A stretch of 64,000 nucleotides of DNA from Trichomonas vaginalis G3 (lineage: Eukaryota > Parabasalia > Trichomonadida > Trichomonadidae): positions 992,001 through 1,056,000 of the forward strand of contig NC_067206.1 of NCBI RefSeq assembly GCF_026262505.1. Direction: 5' to 3'. This document shows positions 49,590-61,029 of this stretch, piece by piece; the stretch's first letter is position 1, and the number at the start of each line of letters is the position of its first letter. The translations under genes were made by a program, and so were the position numbers. The notes under the pieces are model-generated. The model saw nothing but the letters and a program-made list of their open reading frames with translations. It was not told where the DNA came from and did not search any database.

Positions 49590-50030
49590 TCAGTAAGGAA
49601 ACGCAGAGTTTTACGATTTATTGAGGAGTAGGTTCTGTTTAAATGTTGGAGTCGTTTAGGAGTTGACTTTTGAACAGGAGTTTGTACTTCCATAGGTTCA
49701 GGATCATTGAAGTTGTTTGTGAAGCGTTGGTTTTGGCGAAGGTTTGAGTTGTTTAACTTCAGCTACTTCAGTATTATTTACAACATTTGCTTTATTTCTT
49801 TTCAACATCATTACTGCTACTGCTGTAGCTAGCAAACCTAGTGGGAGACCATATCTTATATAAGGACTTGACCAAATGCTATTTTTGACAGGAGCGGTGA
49901 ACACCTAACCTTGGTGAGACTGCTCTTTGCCATTGTGCAGCTCGTAAGAAATATTCAATAGGTGCTCCATATCGTTTTGGTAAAGTTTGTTTCATAGATG
50001 GTGAAGGTTCACGAGAGCTGATGAAGAACT
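49590..50030 (-). pseudogene. Membrane protein gene, broken copy in C
   Basis: Counterpart of 1001-1462. The transmembrane segment (YGLPLGLLATAVAVMML) is readable near 49800-49870. Broken, several breaks. Confidence 0.6.
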
Positions 50031-50057
50031 CATTTATAAGCTTTAAAAATAAACGTT

Positions 50058-51623
50058 CATCCTTTATTCTTCACTGTCGTCAGTGCTAAGTTATAGTCGT
50101 CAAGTCTTATTATTGGTATGCCTGACTGTCTTACTTGTATTGCAAAGCAACAATCCCTCATAAATCCAATAAGTGGCTTTGGTACGTTTTCAGTTGCTAG
50201 TTCAATAGGTCCTTTAACAGACAATTTGTATGTTATTGAGCAGTAGATGTTTGACCTTGCTGGAAGCAAAAGTCCACTTCTGTTGGAAAACCACATAAGA
50301 AATGTGGTTGTCATAGCTATCCCATTTATGTTCCACACTACCATCATCACCAATGACCTCATAACATCTTCATTAAATCCAATCATATCATTGTTTGTAT
50401 TGCAAGCGTTCGCAACCATTTCATAAAATACAGGTCCATATGATTTTCAGGTTCTGCAGGCATATTTCCATAAGCTCCCATGGAAAGCTGAAGATATTTA
50501 ACTTAGGTTCTCAAAATTAACATAATAGTTGTCTTTCTTTCTAAATAGTGCCCAAATACTTTACATTAATAGGCGTATAAGCTGCTGTAAATGTTGCACT
50601 TGAACTATCTGTATTCTTTGAGAATGAACCGTCCATAGGAATCCAATCCATAACTTTAACAGGAAAACATAAAGCCTCGTTTGTATAATTTCTACAAGTT
50701 CTGTATAAATGTTAGGGTCTAAAGAGAATGACTTTGGATGAATGAAACATTCATTAAAATCCATCTTTGTTCGAAATAGTTGCTGGGTTACAGTGTAATA
50801 GTAACTGTTCCACTAGCTTCTATTGCCTTCGTTATCATAGTGAATGGTTCATTCCATGGAACAAATTTATTTGTCGGGGATTTGAATCTGAAGCAAATGC
50901 AACTTTAAGAGTTGGATTGAAAGCAATGATATCATTTACAGATATAGATGTGCATTGTAAGGCGCTCGCTACTGAACTTTACTTAAGCTGAATGTTTCCT
51001 GCAAAAGCTGGAATAAATCTTATAGCTTCTAATGGTAAAAATTTCTAACAGGAATTCTTAAACGAAGCTTAAAATCAAATGATTTTCCTGCTGTAATTGG
51101 ACCACTAACAATTTGTCCTTCTGCATGTTCCCGAATGACTCCATACATCTTCATGTCGAGTCTTTGAGAAAACATCTACTTTCTTTATTTGTTCGGTAGT
51201 TTGTGAGTTTGAAGTTATATATGCTTCTTCTCTTGCGTTGTCTTGAGAATATACGATACGACCATTTGCAAGGATTTGATATCCAGCAACTGCATAGAAA
51301 GCGTCATCGAAACCAATCCAAAATCCTGGTGGGTTTGTTTTATTGGAACCTGAACCAATTTCTTTATCTACAATAAATTGACCTTCCATTTTATACGTAA
51401 TGAATGTATTGTAAAGGTCCAACATATTTTCACCAGGAGGTGAGAGATTGAATGTTACCCATGTGTTATCTTTAGCAGTTCCAGGTTGTGATGGAATCTT
51501 TGCGTCAGAATATTTTCTATTAGTGTCACCAATTTGAACTGCATTGTCTATGATATCGAAATATGAGCGAATCTGATGAATATGCTCTGCTGGAGTAAAT
51601 TCGTTTAACTGTTCGTTCTGCAT
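50058..51623 (-). pseudogene. Probable major capsid protein, broken copy in C
   Basis: Counterpart of 1493-3067, same blocks (GFWIGFDDAFYAVAGYQI near 51300). Broken, several breaks. Confidence 0.5.
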
Positions 51624-51650
51624 GTATTTACTTCGGATAAAAATATCTAT

Positions 51651-52085
51651 TTACTTCATTATTCTCACTCTTCTTCTTGGCATTCGTGGTGGAAGTTGTT
51701 TCTTGACATTTTCAATGAACTGTACATTCTCTTTTGTCTCAACTTCTTTCACTGGCGGGTCAGGATTCTTTGACTCGGTTTGTTTTTCAATGAAATTCAC
51801 GAACTTTGCAATAAGCTCTTGGTTCGTTATTGAAAGAACATCTGGCTTCTTTTCTTCTGGTTCTATTGACTTTTCAGTTTGAATAGAAGGTTTTATATGG
51901 GCTTCGTGGACTTCACCCTTGCCATACACCTTAATGTTGTCGCTTTCTGCATTCGCTAATGGAACCTTTCTTTTTCTTACGTATATTTTACCATCTTTAC
52001 TCTGACTTACGTAATAGAAAGGATGTTGTATTCCTCTTGCGTCATTTAATATAATAGACTCTCGCTCTGATTTTGACAAGCTCAT
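51651..52085 (-). CDS. 144-aa protein with Arg-rich C-terminus
   Basis: Looks whole. N-terminal domain (SERESIILNDARGIQHPFYY, then VSQSKDGKIYVRK), a polar middle with EPEEKKPDVLSITNQELIAK, and a basic end PPRMPRRRVRIMK. Lies between the capsid-like gene and the divergent basic gene. The Arg tail suits nucleic-acid binding within a virion (inference). Counterpart at 3096-3524. Confidence 0.55.
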   Translation of the reverse strand: MSLSKSERESIILNDARGIQHPFYYVSQSKDGKIYVRKRKVPLANAESDNIKVYGKGEVHEAHIKPSIQTEKSIEPEEKKPDVLSITNQELIAKFVNFIEKQTESKNPDPPVKEVETKENVQFIENVKKQLPPRMPRRRVRIMK

Positions 52086-52130
52086 TTTACATCGGTTAAA
52101 GTTTTAATTTTGTTTTTTATCTGCAGTCAA

Positions 52131-52475
52131 ATGACTCAGACAAGCCCTACGGACAAGACCCAAGGGGTCATAGATGTTGAAGCATTGAAGAAAGAAATTC
52201 GTGAGCAAATTTTATCCGAACTGAAGGAACAAAAACAAGAACAAAAGCCAGAGAGACCAAAGAGAAAACTTAGTGAAAAACAACTTGCTGCATTAGCTGC
52301 TGGAAGACAAAGAACCCAAGACTACTGGCGAAAAAAGCTAGAGAAGAAGCTGAAGCAAAAGCTAAAGAAGCTGAAGCAAAGAAAGAGTAAATGGTTTATT
52401 TTTATCCGAATTAAATGTATAGACAAATACCTTTATCTGTTGCGTTCAGTAGTGAAAACCCTGACGTCAAAATAA
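52131..52475 (+). CDS. Small Lys-rich coiled-coil protein
   Basis: Open from MTQTSPTDKTQGVIDVEALK. Helical and very charged (KRKLSEKQLAALAAGRQR near residue 45-62). The open frame runs past the start of the next gene, so its true end is uncertain. Directly upstream of the minor-capsid-like gene. Function unknown; treat as of uncertain integrity. Confidence 0.45.
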   Translation: MTQTSPTDKTQGVIDVEALKKEIREQILSELKEQKQEQKPERPKRKLSEKQLAALAAGRQRTQDYWRKKLEKKLKQKLKKLKQRKSKWFIFIRIKCIDKYLYLLRSVVKTLTSK

Positions 52476-53269
52476 AGGGGAACAGAGTAACGTTTAAGTT
52501 TCCAACAGACTGGATTGTGAACATAAATGAAGAAAAATATATTGGCATAACAAATATGTATATAACACGTGCATTTAGGAAAGTTGACTTTATACTTCAA
52601 GTCGAGATAGAAAATGACGAACAGTCTTTAAGCGCCCAAAACATTCACATATACAAATACTTTAAAGACGATACAACATTGTTGCAATGTATGATTTCAT
52701 TTAATGAAATGTTCGAGAAAAAGTTTAACATTGAAGTACAAACTTTACAGCCTTTACGTGAGTTTCTTGCACAACTGAAAGAAGAAGGTAGTCAGCCACA
52801 ACTTATAGACTTTCATTATGAATTTAATGAAAATGAAGATGGAACTCATGACTGTCAGTTTGTTATATATTCACCATTCAATGAAGTAGCTAAAGAAAGA
52901 AAATCCATTACGTATAAGGTTTCAAATCTCTGAACCAAGTGATGATTTCAAAATGTTTTCAATTATGATGCAATGCTTCCGAGGAAAAATGAATTTTCAA
53001 AGATTGTAACACCTGGCGTTTGGGATAGAAAGCAAGCTATATTATATTCAAACTTAAGTAAGGGAGTTGAAAATGAGTTCATTGGTCATACAAGAACTTC
53101 ACCACTTCCTAACCCTAAATACTATAAATTAACTGGCTTCAATCGTGAGTTTTGGATAGACATGTTCTCCACTCATGACCATAACTGCCCAGTGTTCTTA
53201 CCTCCAGACCATAAGGACTGTCTCTACATTGAAGCACAACTCTTAAACTCTACAATAGCTGTATTGTAA
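52415..53269 (+). pseudogene. Minor-capsid/penton-like protein I, copy in C
   Basis: About 285 codons. Starts MYRQIPLSVAFSSENPDVKI; beta-rich N-terminal half (VTFKFPTDWIVNINEEKYIG); C-terminal blocks GVWDRKQAILYSNLSKG, PNPKYYKLTGFNREFW and DHKDCLYIEAQLLNSTIAVL. Paralogous to 39776-40656. Differs from A mainly in the middle, suggesting a faster evolving surface. About one break. Confidence 0.55.
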
Positions 53270-53390
53270 AATCTACGCTAGTTTTATTTTTATCACGAAT
53301 GACCTCATTGCTGACAAAAATAAATGACCTCATTCATGACCTCATTGCTGACCTCATTCATGACCTCATTGCTGACAAAAATAAATGACT
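53270..53390. repeat. TGACCTCATT short repeats between convergent genes
   Basis: GACCTCATTGCTGACAAAAA and CATTCATGACCTCATTGC words repeated about five times; Polinton A has a shorter version at 4707-4766. Separates the ends of the minor-capsid-like gene and PolB. Confidence 0.7.
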
Positions 53391-56300
53391 TCAGAACTTC
53401 AACTTACGAATAAAGCTTGTTTTAGTCGTTATTGAAGTTAAACTTTTCCAAAGCAGGTGTAGCAGACTTACAAAGTCGAATCAATCTCTTGACCATCATG
53501 AAGTGCTTTGTAAAGTTTCATTAAACTGAACTCAGAGTCTTTGTCATATGTTCCAACAGGTATGTGAATGTTCTTATCTTCATTGTAATAGCATTGTATA
53601 GCTTCAGGAAACATTTCATTAGCTGTTAAAGCAAGAACGTCTTGTTTTACACCTTTACAACGTGCATGGAATGCAACTTCATTTAAATCATTCGTGAGTA
53701 AGTCTATGTAGGTCTTCTTTCCACAAAATATTGACTTGTATGCTAAACTTTGTTTTCCAGGTGTTATTTCTGCGAAGTCAGAATGGAACTGACCAAGGTT
53801 CTTTCCTATAAGTTCTCTACCGTATCTCTTCTTAAACTCTGCTGCAAGCTTTGGTATGTCTTCATTGAAAATATGCATGCTATCACAGTCCTGGTAAAAT
53901 ATTTGAAGTCCCATATCTTCAGCAGTACAGAATACTTCATTCATAATACGTTTTGACATAGACAGAATGTTAACACCAAGTGGACAGAAGTTAAAGTGTC
54001 TGCAAATGCTTTTCGTTAGCTTGAAAATAGTTTTATCTGAACCATCCAAACCTTCGAACTTCACTATATGGTTGTAGTTTCTGATGGCATATCTTATAGC
54101 ATCTTTGTCATTTACTATGGTTATTTTTGACTCAATAGGAGATAGAATAGTTTTGCCATAAATACTGTTCAGAATGAGCTTTATATTTTCTTGCAAAGGA
54201 TTTCCTTCTTTCTTATACTTTAACCTTAACTCAAACAACTTCTTTACTTCATCTCTTATTCTAATATCTCTGTTTCCATCGTAATAGTATCCTTGCAACA
54301 CTTCACATTTGACACCTTGATATTTTATGAGGTCTTGTAATGTTATATGGTCAACATACATGAGACAGCAAGTGTTTGAACTTCTGGGAACGTTAAGTTC
54401 TGGATTTAGTTCAGGGTCACAAACTATTAAAGGAAAGTGTCTATGTATTCCAATCTCTGTTATCTTAATGAGAACAAAGAAGCCAGACATAAACTTTTCA
54501 CCAATGGGTTCCTTTTGGTCGTCATCGAATAAATGTCTCATGAGATACTCTGTGCTTAACATTTCTTTCTTCAAAACTTTTGGAATTCCTTCTAAAGTAT
54601 AAAGTCTTGCTATAGCTGAGGATATAATGAAACAGCATCGAAGTCAGCAATGAGTTTCTTTTCGCTCTTTTGTTTCATGTTATCTGACAGCATACATCTT
54701 CCACCTTGAATACAGCGTGAAATAAATTCTCTTGGTTTATTTGAGAGGTCATATAAATTTCCATTCGGGAAGTACACTCTGTTCTCAAACAATTTGTTAG
54801 CAATTGAACAAATACTAACGTAGTCATAAACGTTTAAATCAAACTCTTTCAATATGTCATTGCGGAACTTAACAAAACCTTCTCTTAAAATTCTTACATC
54901 TTGTTTGCAATAAAATGTGCTATACTTTTCTAAGTCGAAATGGTTTTCATCTATTCTGCAACCTTTGATGGAATCTATGTTTTTCATAAATGTATCTGCA
55001 TCCTGGATAAACTTACATGCTTCAGAAATGACACCAGTTCTGTTGTCATTTGCTAACAAAACACTGCTGTAGTAGTTATATGGAAATACTTCTTTCGGTC
55101 CTGTTTGTAAGTTAAACATAGCAGGAAATAGTTTAAGCTTCTTATTTATAACACTGTAAGAGTCTTTTATAATAATTGCCCGTCCTTTATATAAGCCAGT
55201 TATTTGCATTGTTCGTGAACCTTTAATGATGGGAGTTCCTTTCACTTCTGTCATGTGTCTTAAGATGAAGTTTATATCATAACTGAGGTTATGGAAATAT
55301 ATTAAACTCTTGTCAGGAAGTCGTTCCAAAAATTCTGTTGCACAGTTCTGACCCCAAATGCTTTCACTCACTGAACCATCTTCACTGTCATAACAGATGT
55401 TAAAAGCTTTATGAAAGCCATCGGTACTACACTCAAAGTCAGCAAAGAAAACGTGCTCAGGAATGAACTTGCACTTATTTTTATTTACTTCTTTTGACTC
55501 TGCTTTCTTCTTCAGTTGTACACAATACTTTGGAGCATATGTCAAATCTTTAAATGGTGCAAGGTTCTGTTTATATAAGTCAGTCGTATATGTGAAAAGT
55601 TCTCCATAAGAAATAGGTTCGAAATATTTGCACTCCCACAATGTTTTCATAACATCCCATAGCGGTGTAGTTCTATCCATGCGAACAATGTATTTACCAT
55701 CTCTCATTGTATATATTTTCATCTGTTTCTCAATGTTCATTCCACCACACTCCTTCAAGATTTCTATATAGTTGCGAATGAAATATGTTGTCATTGGTAA
55801 TCTTTCGTTTAGCATGTAGTGGTCTTCAACAAGAAGTAAGTCAATAGTTCGAACAGTTTTACATTCTTTTGGTATGTATCTCTTTATTTCATTATGTCTT
55901 GAGTCATTGAAGTAACCAATGGTAACATTAAATGCTATACCTGTTGAATCGGAAATTTCTTGTACTTTACTTTGAGGAAAGTCTCTAACACGAATGACTT
56001 CTCTCATGTGGTCAATAGTTCTCCATCTACTCCAGCCTGAATGCAAGCATAAACGAAACAATTGTCTTCTGTCATAAGTGTTGCAGTTCTTTTGTTCAGT
56101 TCATTGAAGATTTGGTAGCGTTCAAGATTTATAGGTAATGTGCAAAGATACTTCCAGAACTGACCGCTTCTCTTCTTATAAAACTTCTTTTCACCATTAT
56201 CTTTCCAAAAGCTTTCTATAAGTGCTGGGTTTCCTGTTTGCTTAAGAGCTTCCAAAATGGCTTTCTGGTCATTTGTCAGTGTGCTTTCATCTCTATATGG

Positions 56301-57160
56301 TCTCTTTTTTGGTTTGCCTTTCTTTACATCTGACATCGTTAAGCCTTCATATTCTGTTAAATCATACATCTTTATTTCGGTAAGATTCTTTATGTTTGTC
56401 AAGAAGAAGTCATAGTGCATTTCAACAATACCTGCAGCATTTGCTTCTATCTCTGATATAAAGTTCTCCTTCAAGAGCTGATGTAGTAATGTTCCAATAT
56501 TATTGAGGTTTAACGTAGAACATTCATACTTTCCACCAAGTTTATAACATACCATCCATCTCTGTTGTGAGTTTATTTTAATTTCTCTAAGAGTCTCATG
56601 AAAACCTTACCGAAATGTTTGTGTAAGTAGTCTCTGTTTGGTTCATCTAAAGCTTCGATGTTAAAGTCAATGAGTCTATTGCCTGACTTCACATTTCTCT
56701 TCCTATTCTCTTCATCTTTCTTTAACCATCTCTCACCTTCTTTTGGTTTGTCGTCAATGGAACGAATGACATCGTTAGCTTTGCGAACTTGTTCTATAGC
56801 GCTCTTAAACATCTCTCTTCTCTGTTGTTTCAGTGTGTCGTCTCTTCTTCTTGTTTCACCAACGTTTGCATTTGTTATGTCAAACATTTCTCTTCTTACT
56901 TCATGAGGTACTGAACGTCTATGATATAAGTCAATAGCAACGTCATTTAAAGGAAATGCTATTGCATGGACTTCGTCCTCGCCGCGTTGCGGCTTTATGA
57001 ACTCATGAATTCTATCATAACTTATTGCACCATTATAGTCTTTAATGAAGTCAGTGAGTGCTTTTTTGTTTGTTGCGTAATGCTTTGCAACATCTATGTT
57101 AGCTTCTGTAAGAAGTTGTTTTATTTCCGAGTGTTCTAACTTAGACAACTTCCGATACAT
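53391..57160 (-). pseudogene. Protein-primed DNA polymerase B, copy in C
   Basis: Counterpart of 4767-8534 with the same motifs: DNCFVYA near 56065, VEDHYML near 55815, FADFEC near 55440, FHNLSYDIN near 55290, YCKQDV near 54905, motif B LILNSIYGKT near 54165, motif C YQDCDSMHI near 53890. Fewer breaks than in A, about four. Confidence 0.9.
56968..56993. repeat. Double-hairpin element in PolB of C
   Basis: Identical to 8344-8369 (GGAC-ttc-GTCC, GCCGC-gtt-GCGGC), so this insertion predates the split of A and C. Confidence 0.75.
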
Positions 57161-57251
57161 CTTTAGTAGGAAATAAAAAAAATATTTTTTGAAAAAATTA
57201 GATTAGATTTTTTTAAGTTATTTTTCAAAATAATTTAATATTTTTATTATA

Positions 57252-57725
57252 ATGAAACACATGCAAGATTGCAAGTTCTTTTCATACAATGCTCTCGCTA
57301 ATGCCATCAAGAATGAGTTCAATAATGCTTCAAATGTTAATGTTATCTTTAACAAGAAGTTTGTGAAAGAATCTAAGTTCGGTCAGTATGTCAGACCATT
57401 AGCTATCGTCATTGACCGCAAACGTTATACTTCACAAGAGTTAGCAGTAGTTTTGAAACAAAAGAGTTTCTTCGTGAATGTCAAAGATACTCATTATACT
57501 GTCATAAAGAACTCTAACATTGACTTCTTCAGTATTGCTATGAATCTTTCCGAACAGAAAGAATATAAGAAGGGTGAAACAAATGTGAAATATTATCCTT
57601 CATCTCTGAAGACAATAACGAACAAAAATGTTATACAGAAATTCTTACCAAAGGTTGAAGAAGCTTCTATTGACATTGACGAAGGAAGTGAAATGGTTGA
57701 AGAAATAGACCCTGAAGCTATTTAA
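57252..57725 (+). CDS. Unknown conserved 157-aa protein
   Basis: Looks whole. Begins MKHMQDCKFFSYNALANAIK; middle reads FGQYVRPLAIVIDRKRYTSQ and VNVKDTHYTVIKNSNIDFFS; ends with a short acidic tail (DIDEGSEMVEEIDPEAI). Divergent from PolB across an AT-rich gap of about 90 bp, so it could be co-expressed with it. Size and placement next to PolB make a replication accessory or terminal-protein role conceivable, but there is no motif for it. Confidence 0.6.
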   Translation: MKHMQDCKFFSYNALANAIKNEFNNASNVNVIFNKKFVKESKFGQYVRPLAIVIDRKRYTSQELAVVLKQKSFFVNVKDTHYTVIKNSNIDFFSIAMNLSEQKEYKKGETNVKYYPSSLKTITNKNVIQKFLPKVEEASIDIDEGSEMVEEIDPEAI

Positions 57726-57743
57726 GCAAAAATATATTTTTGG

Positions 57744-57959
57744 TTAGTCTTCATATCGATATTTTACAACAATTCCCCAATGTATAAACTTTTCATACGC
57801 TTTTTCATAAGCTTTATATACCTTCAGAAATTTTGCATAATCTTTAGAAGCATTTAGATATTGTTTAAATGCTTTGTATGTCTTCAGAAATTTTGCATAA
57901 TCTTTTACATGTTGTTCGTTCTCTTCTTCTGTCATGAGTTCCGAATATTCTAAATTCAT
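57744..57959 (-). CDS. 71-aa helical repeat protein, copy in C
   Basis: Differs from 9115-9330 by about one residue near the end (KYRYED for KYPYED). Two helical DYAKFLK repeats. Confidence 0.6.
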   Translation of the reverse strand: MNLEYSELMTEEENEQHVKDYAKFLKTYKAFKQYLNASKDYAKFLKVYKAYEKAYEKFIHWGIVVKYRYED

Positions 57960-58012
57960 GTTCTTTCATATGAGATAAAATTTTATAAAAAAAATAAAAT
58001 TAGCTTAGATTT

Positions 58013-58873
58013 TCATTCTTCCTCTTTGAAGTTATCGAAATATTCTGTTATTTTTTCCTTCAGTAATGGTAAGTCTTCTTTGAATGTAAGTATTGTGCAA
58101 CCTTTGATGTCATAGTGTGTTTGAGGAAGAGTACTTTTGACAATTTCCTTTATTTGCTCATTCGGTGTCATTGAAATCGGTAAGTTTTCACGATAGAACC
58201 AGTTTCTGTCAGATTTATATATCTTAGCGAGGTCGTAAAAGCTTTTGTTGTTTCTTCTGACTAAATGCAACATAACCATATCTTTATCTTCTTCATTTTC
58301 CATCTCTTCAGTATATATCATATACTTATAACTCTTTTCCTTTCCTTTTGGTACTGAACGCGGTATTCTTTTCTGTATGCTTTTGTCTTTGGATTCAATG
58401 ACTTCATCTTTTGCTTGAAGTTTCTTTTCCATCTCTCCACGTTCTTGTCTGTGAATTTCGTCAAGAAGTTTACAAACATACCAAGCATAACGAGGTGAAG
58501 CCCACATTGCTACAGCATTTACGAGAAGTCTATGAACATAATATCCTCTCAAACCGTTTGGCAATTTTTCACGATTTTCATAGAGTTTTGGCGACTGGGG
58601 TTTTTTACCTACTCGCTGTTCTTCACTGTTTTCAGAAAAAAGTATGTCTCGCTGTGCTTCATTTAATAGTTCAATAGTGCTTTGGTTCCTAAACCAGTCT
58701 TTAGGAAGTTTAGTATCTGGAGCATAACATGCTGTCAAAATACTTTGCATTTGGTACATGTCATCTTTGACTGAACGAATGAGACGTAACTGTTTGTTAT
58801 ATTGTATGTACTCGTATTCTTCATTTATGGCTTCATGGACTATAACTGTTGTTGTGTTCTCTGATGTTGTCAT
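58013..58873 (-). CDS. KilA-N domain protein, 286 aa
   Basis: Looks whole. Domain order: N-terminal helical part (EAINEEYEYIQYNKQLRLIR); KilA-N core (about 100-140: GLRGYYVHRLLVNAVAMWAS, then PRYAWYVCKLLDEI); charged linker (LQAKDEVIESKDKSIQKRIP); C-terminal domain (MVMLHLVRRNNKSFYDLAKI, then PNEQIKEIVKSTLPQTHYDI). Start chosen at 58873 because the upstream in-frame ATG (58891) lies in the leader shared with the T5orf172-like gene. KilA-N proteins bind DNA and are common in large DNA viruses. Likely a regulator (inference). Confidence 0.78.
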   Translation of the reverse strand: MTTSENTTTVIVHEAINEEYEYIQYNKQLRLIRSVKDDMYQMQSILTACYAPDTKLPKDWFRNQSTIELLNEAQRDILFSENSEEQRVGKKPQSPKLYENREKLPNGLRGYYVHRLLVNAVAMWASPRYAWYVCKLLDEIHRQERGEMEKKLQAKDEVIESKDKSIQKRIPRSVPKGKEKSYKYMIYTEEMENEEDKDMVMLHLVRRNNKSFYDLAKIYKSDRNWFYRENLPISMTPNEQIKEIVKSTLPQTHYDIKGCTILTFKEDLPLLKEKITEYFDNFKEEE

Positions 58874-58891
58874 TACTGTCTTTACATACAA

Positions 58892-59216
58892 AATAAAAAA
58901 ATAAATAAAAATAAAACTAACTTTATTTTTTCTATCTTAAGGAAATTCATGATTTTTGTGCTGAATTCAATAAAAATATAATTTAGGTGAAGAGGTGAGA
59001 TTTCACCTCTTTTTTCACCTTTTTTTCACCCCAGTTATTTTATAAACGTTTCACATGGTAAACGTTATTTTTGGAATTTTGTGAAAACTCAACGGTTTGA
59101 CACATGCCCTAAAAATTATTTTACTCAGAATTTTGTTGCTGAATTCAGCAAAAATATAATTTAGGTGAAGAGGTGAGATTTCACCTCTTTTTTCACCTGT
59201 TTTTTCACCTCTTTTT
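58892..59216. repeat. Two hairpin modules and promoter of the KilA-N gene
   Basis: No gene. Promoter words (TTTATTTTTTTATTTTGTAT on the minus strand) next to the KilA-N start, then hairpin modules at about 58975-59035 and 59157-59216, each with AAAAATATAATTT, AGGTGAAGAGGTGAGATTTC and CACCTCTTTTTTCACC. Between them is TAAACG/CGTTTAC-type inverted sequence near 59045-59070. Confidence 0.7.
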
Positions 59217-60155
59217 TCACAAGCGTTTTACATGAATTGTACGATGTATATTTGAAATCCTAAACAGTTTCGTAGCTTCTATTTCTTCTTTTAGTACATC
59301 GAATGTTTTAACGATACCGAAAGTTTCTTTATACTTCTTCTTGACGTCAGATAGAAGGAAATCTTCTGCTGTTGGATAGTTTTTGTTCAGAAATGCTAAC
59401 ATGTCCATTTTATCTTCTGCTGGTTTTTCTGCTTCTTTCTTTAAGTCTGCATAGTCGTTTCGCATACGTTCTATCTCTTTGACGGAGTAGTTATATTTCC
59501 TCATTGCTGCTTTACATTTAGAACATTGCGGCATCGTTTTTGCGTTATACATTGAAATAAAACCAGCTAAAACAACTAAAGCGTCAATTGCTCTCTTCAT
59601 CTCAAACATAGCGGGTCTTATTTGTTCGTTCCATACTTTGCCTCTTCTATCTTTATCTCTTATTTCCCAAACACATTTTGCAACTAATGAAACAAAGTTA
59701 TCGTAAGTCTTAAACTCCTCAGATTTATATATGTCAGAAATGTTTTTATAAACCATGTCGCAATCTTTGTCCATAACTTTATGGTTGCAATGAAAACCAA
59801 GGAATTCATAATTTACTTTACGTATGAACTTCTTTATTTCTACTGAATCAGTAACTTTAACTTCAATTTCGTCGAATTCAGGAATAGTTAGTTTTTGCTG
59901 TTGGATTTCAGGCAATTTGGGTAAATGGTCAATAATGTCCTGCATTTCATAAAGATATTCTTCATTTTCTTCATCCTGTGCGGTACAGTCTAAATTACTT
60001 GTTAAAAGTTCTTGCTTTATTCTTTGTATTTCTGTTTCGAAAGTAAATGAAGAAGGAATGAAGTTTTTCATCTCTACTAACATAGATGTTGGATTCATGA
60101 CTAACGAGTTTGGTGCTGTTGTTTGAATTGTTGTTGTGCCGATTGTTGAAATCAT
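59217..60155 (-). CDS. Unknown 312-aa protein with Cys/His cluster
   Basis: Looks whole. Start placed at 60155, right after the promoter word TTTATTTTGTATAAAAGAT; an upstream in-frame ATG would translate that promoter. N-terminal part APNSLVMNPTSMLVEMKNFI; possible metal site from FHCNHKVMDKDC (about 150) and MPQCSKCKAAM (about 228); coiled-coil tail ending HRTIHVKRL. No family recognised. The A copy carries a hairpin insertion near its start. Confidence 0.58.
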   Translation of the reverse strand: MISTIGTTTIQTTAPNSLVMNPTSMLVEMKNFIPSSFTFETEIQRIKQELLTSNLDCTAQDEENEEYLYEMQDIIDHLPKLPEIQQQKLTIPEFDEIEVKVTDSVEIKKFIRKVNYEFLGFHCNHKVMDKDCDMVYKNISDIYKSEEFKTYDNFVSLVAKCVWEIRDKDRRGKVWNEQIRPAMFEMKRAIDALVVLAGFISMYNAKTMPQCSKCKAAMRKYNYSVKEIERMRNDYADLKKEAEKPAEDKMDMLAFLNKNYPTAEDFLLSDVKKKYKETFGIVKTFDVLKEEIEATKLFRISNIHRTIHVKRL

Positions 60156-60237
60156 ATCTTTTATACAAAATAAAAAAATAAATAAAAATAAAACTAACTT
60201 TATTTTTTCTGTCTTAAGGAAATTCATGAAAATTCAC

Positions 60238-60300
60238 GGGGGTGAAAAAACAGGTGAAAAAACAGGTGAGATCTCACCTCTTCACCTAAACATTATTTTT
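60238..60300. repeat. Intergenic hairpin module, Polinton C
   Basis: GGGGTGAAAAAACAGGTGAA, AAACAGGTGAGATCTCACCT, then CTTCACCTAAACATTATTTT. Upstream of the 312-aa gene promoter and downstream of the T5orf172-like gene region. Confidence 0.75.
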
Positions 60301-60354
60301 GGTGAAAAATGACCAAATTTCATGAATTTTCACAAAAGACCAAAAATAAACGCT

Positions 60355-60966
60355 TTACATGTATTTTTCAGCAACTTCGTCAAATAATTTTATAGCTTTA
60401 TCTATCTCATCTACTTCAAACGTTTCTTTACCTTTCATGGGAGCACCATACCTTTTCTCAAACTTTTCAAGTAGTTCTGTTTCTGCAGCTCTTATATCAT
60501 TAACGAACACAACCTTGACTCTATTGACTGTACTGTCATATCTTTGAGTTATATTATATGTTCTTCCTATCTTATATCTCTTTGTATTGAAGTCCTTCGG
60601 TTTCTGAACGATGTAAAGTAAGCCTTCACTGCAACGTTCTGAGTCGAATGAACCATAAGTTATGAAGTTATATCCAACAACTGGGTCAATCCATAACAAA
60701 ACTATTGGTATAAGACTTTTGTCAATGAGATATGCTCTTGTTCCATGAAATGCTACTGATATCATAAGCTCAGGATTTCTTGTCAAAATTTTCTGAGTTG
60801 AAGCATTTCTAACCCAGTCGTTTGTTTTCTTTCCAGATGGTGTTATAATGTCTGACAAAGAATATTTGTTGTATTTCTTTGAGTATCTTACGTTTAAATC
60901 ACCTATTCTAACCACTTTGGTGTCATTGTCTATCTTTCTAACTGTTTCAAACTCAATGTTTGTCAT
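60355..60966 (-). CDS. T5orf172/GIY-YIG-like protein, 203 aa
   Basis: Looks whole. N-terminal half similar in plan to a KilA-N-type domain (about 35-95: WVRNASTQKILTRNPELMIS, then AYLIDKSLIPIVLLWIDPVV). C-terminal half is T5orf172-like, a GIY-YIG relative: LLYIVQKPKDFNTKRYKIGR, then YNITQRYD, an AAETELLEKFEKRYG helix and KGKETFEVDEIDKA. Start at 60966 by the same leader argument as the KilA-N gene. Possible DNA-binding or nicking role. Confidence 0.7.
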   Translation of the reverse strand: MTNIEFETVRKIDNDTKVVRIGDLNVRYSKKYNKYSLSDIITPSGKKTNDWVRNASTQKILTRNPELMISVAFHGTRAYLIDKSLIPIVLLWIDPVVGYNFITYGSFDSERCSEGLLYIVQKPKDFNTKRYKIGRTYNITQRYDSTVNRVKVVFVNDIRAAETELLEKFEKRYGAPMKGKETFEVDEIDKAIKLFDEVAEKYM

Positions 60967-61029
60967 TACTGTCTTTACATACAAAATAAAAATTTTTCTT
61001 AGAAAAAATTAGCGTTATTTTCTAACTAA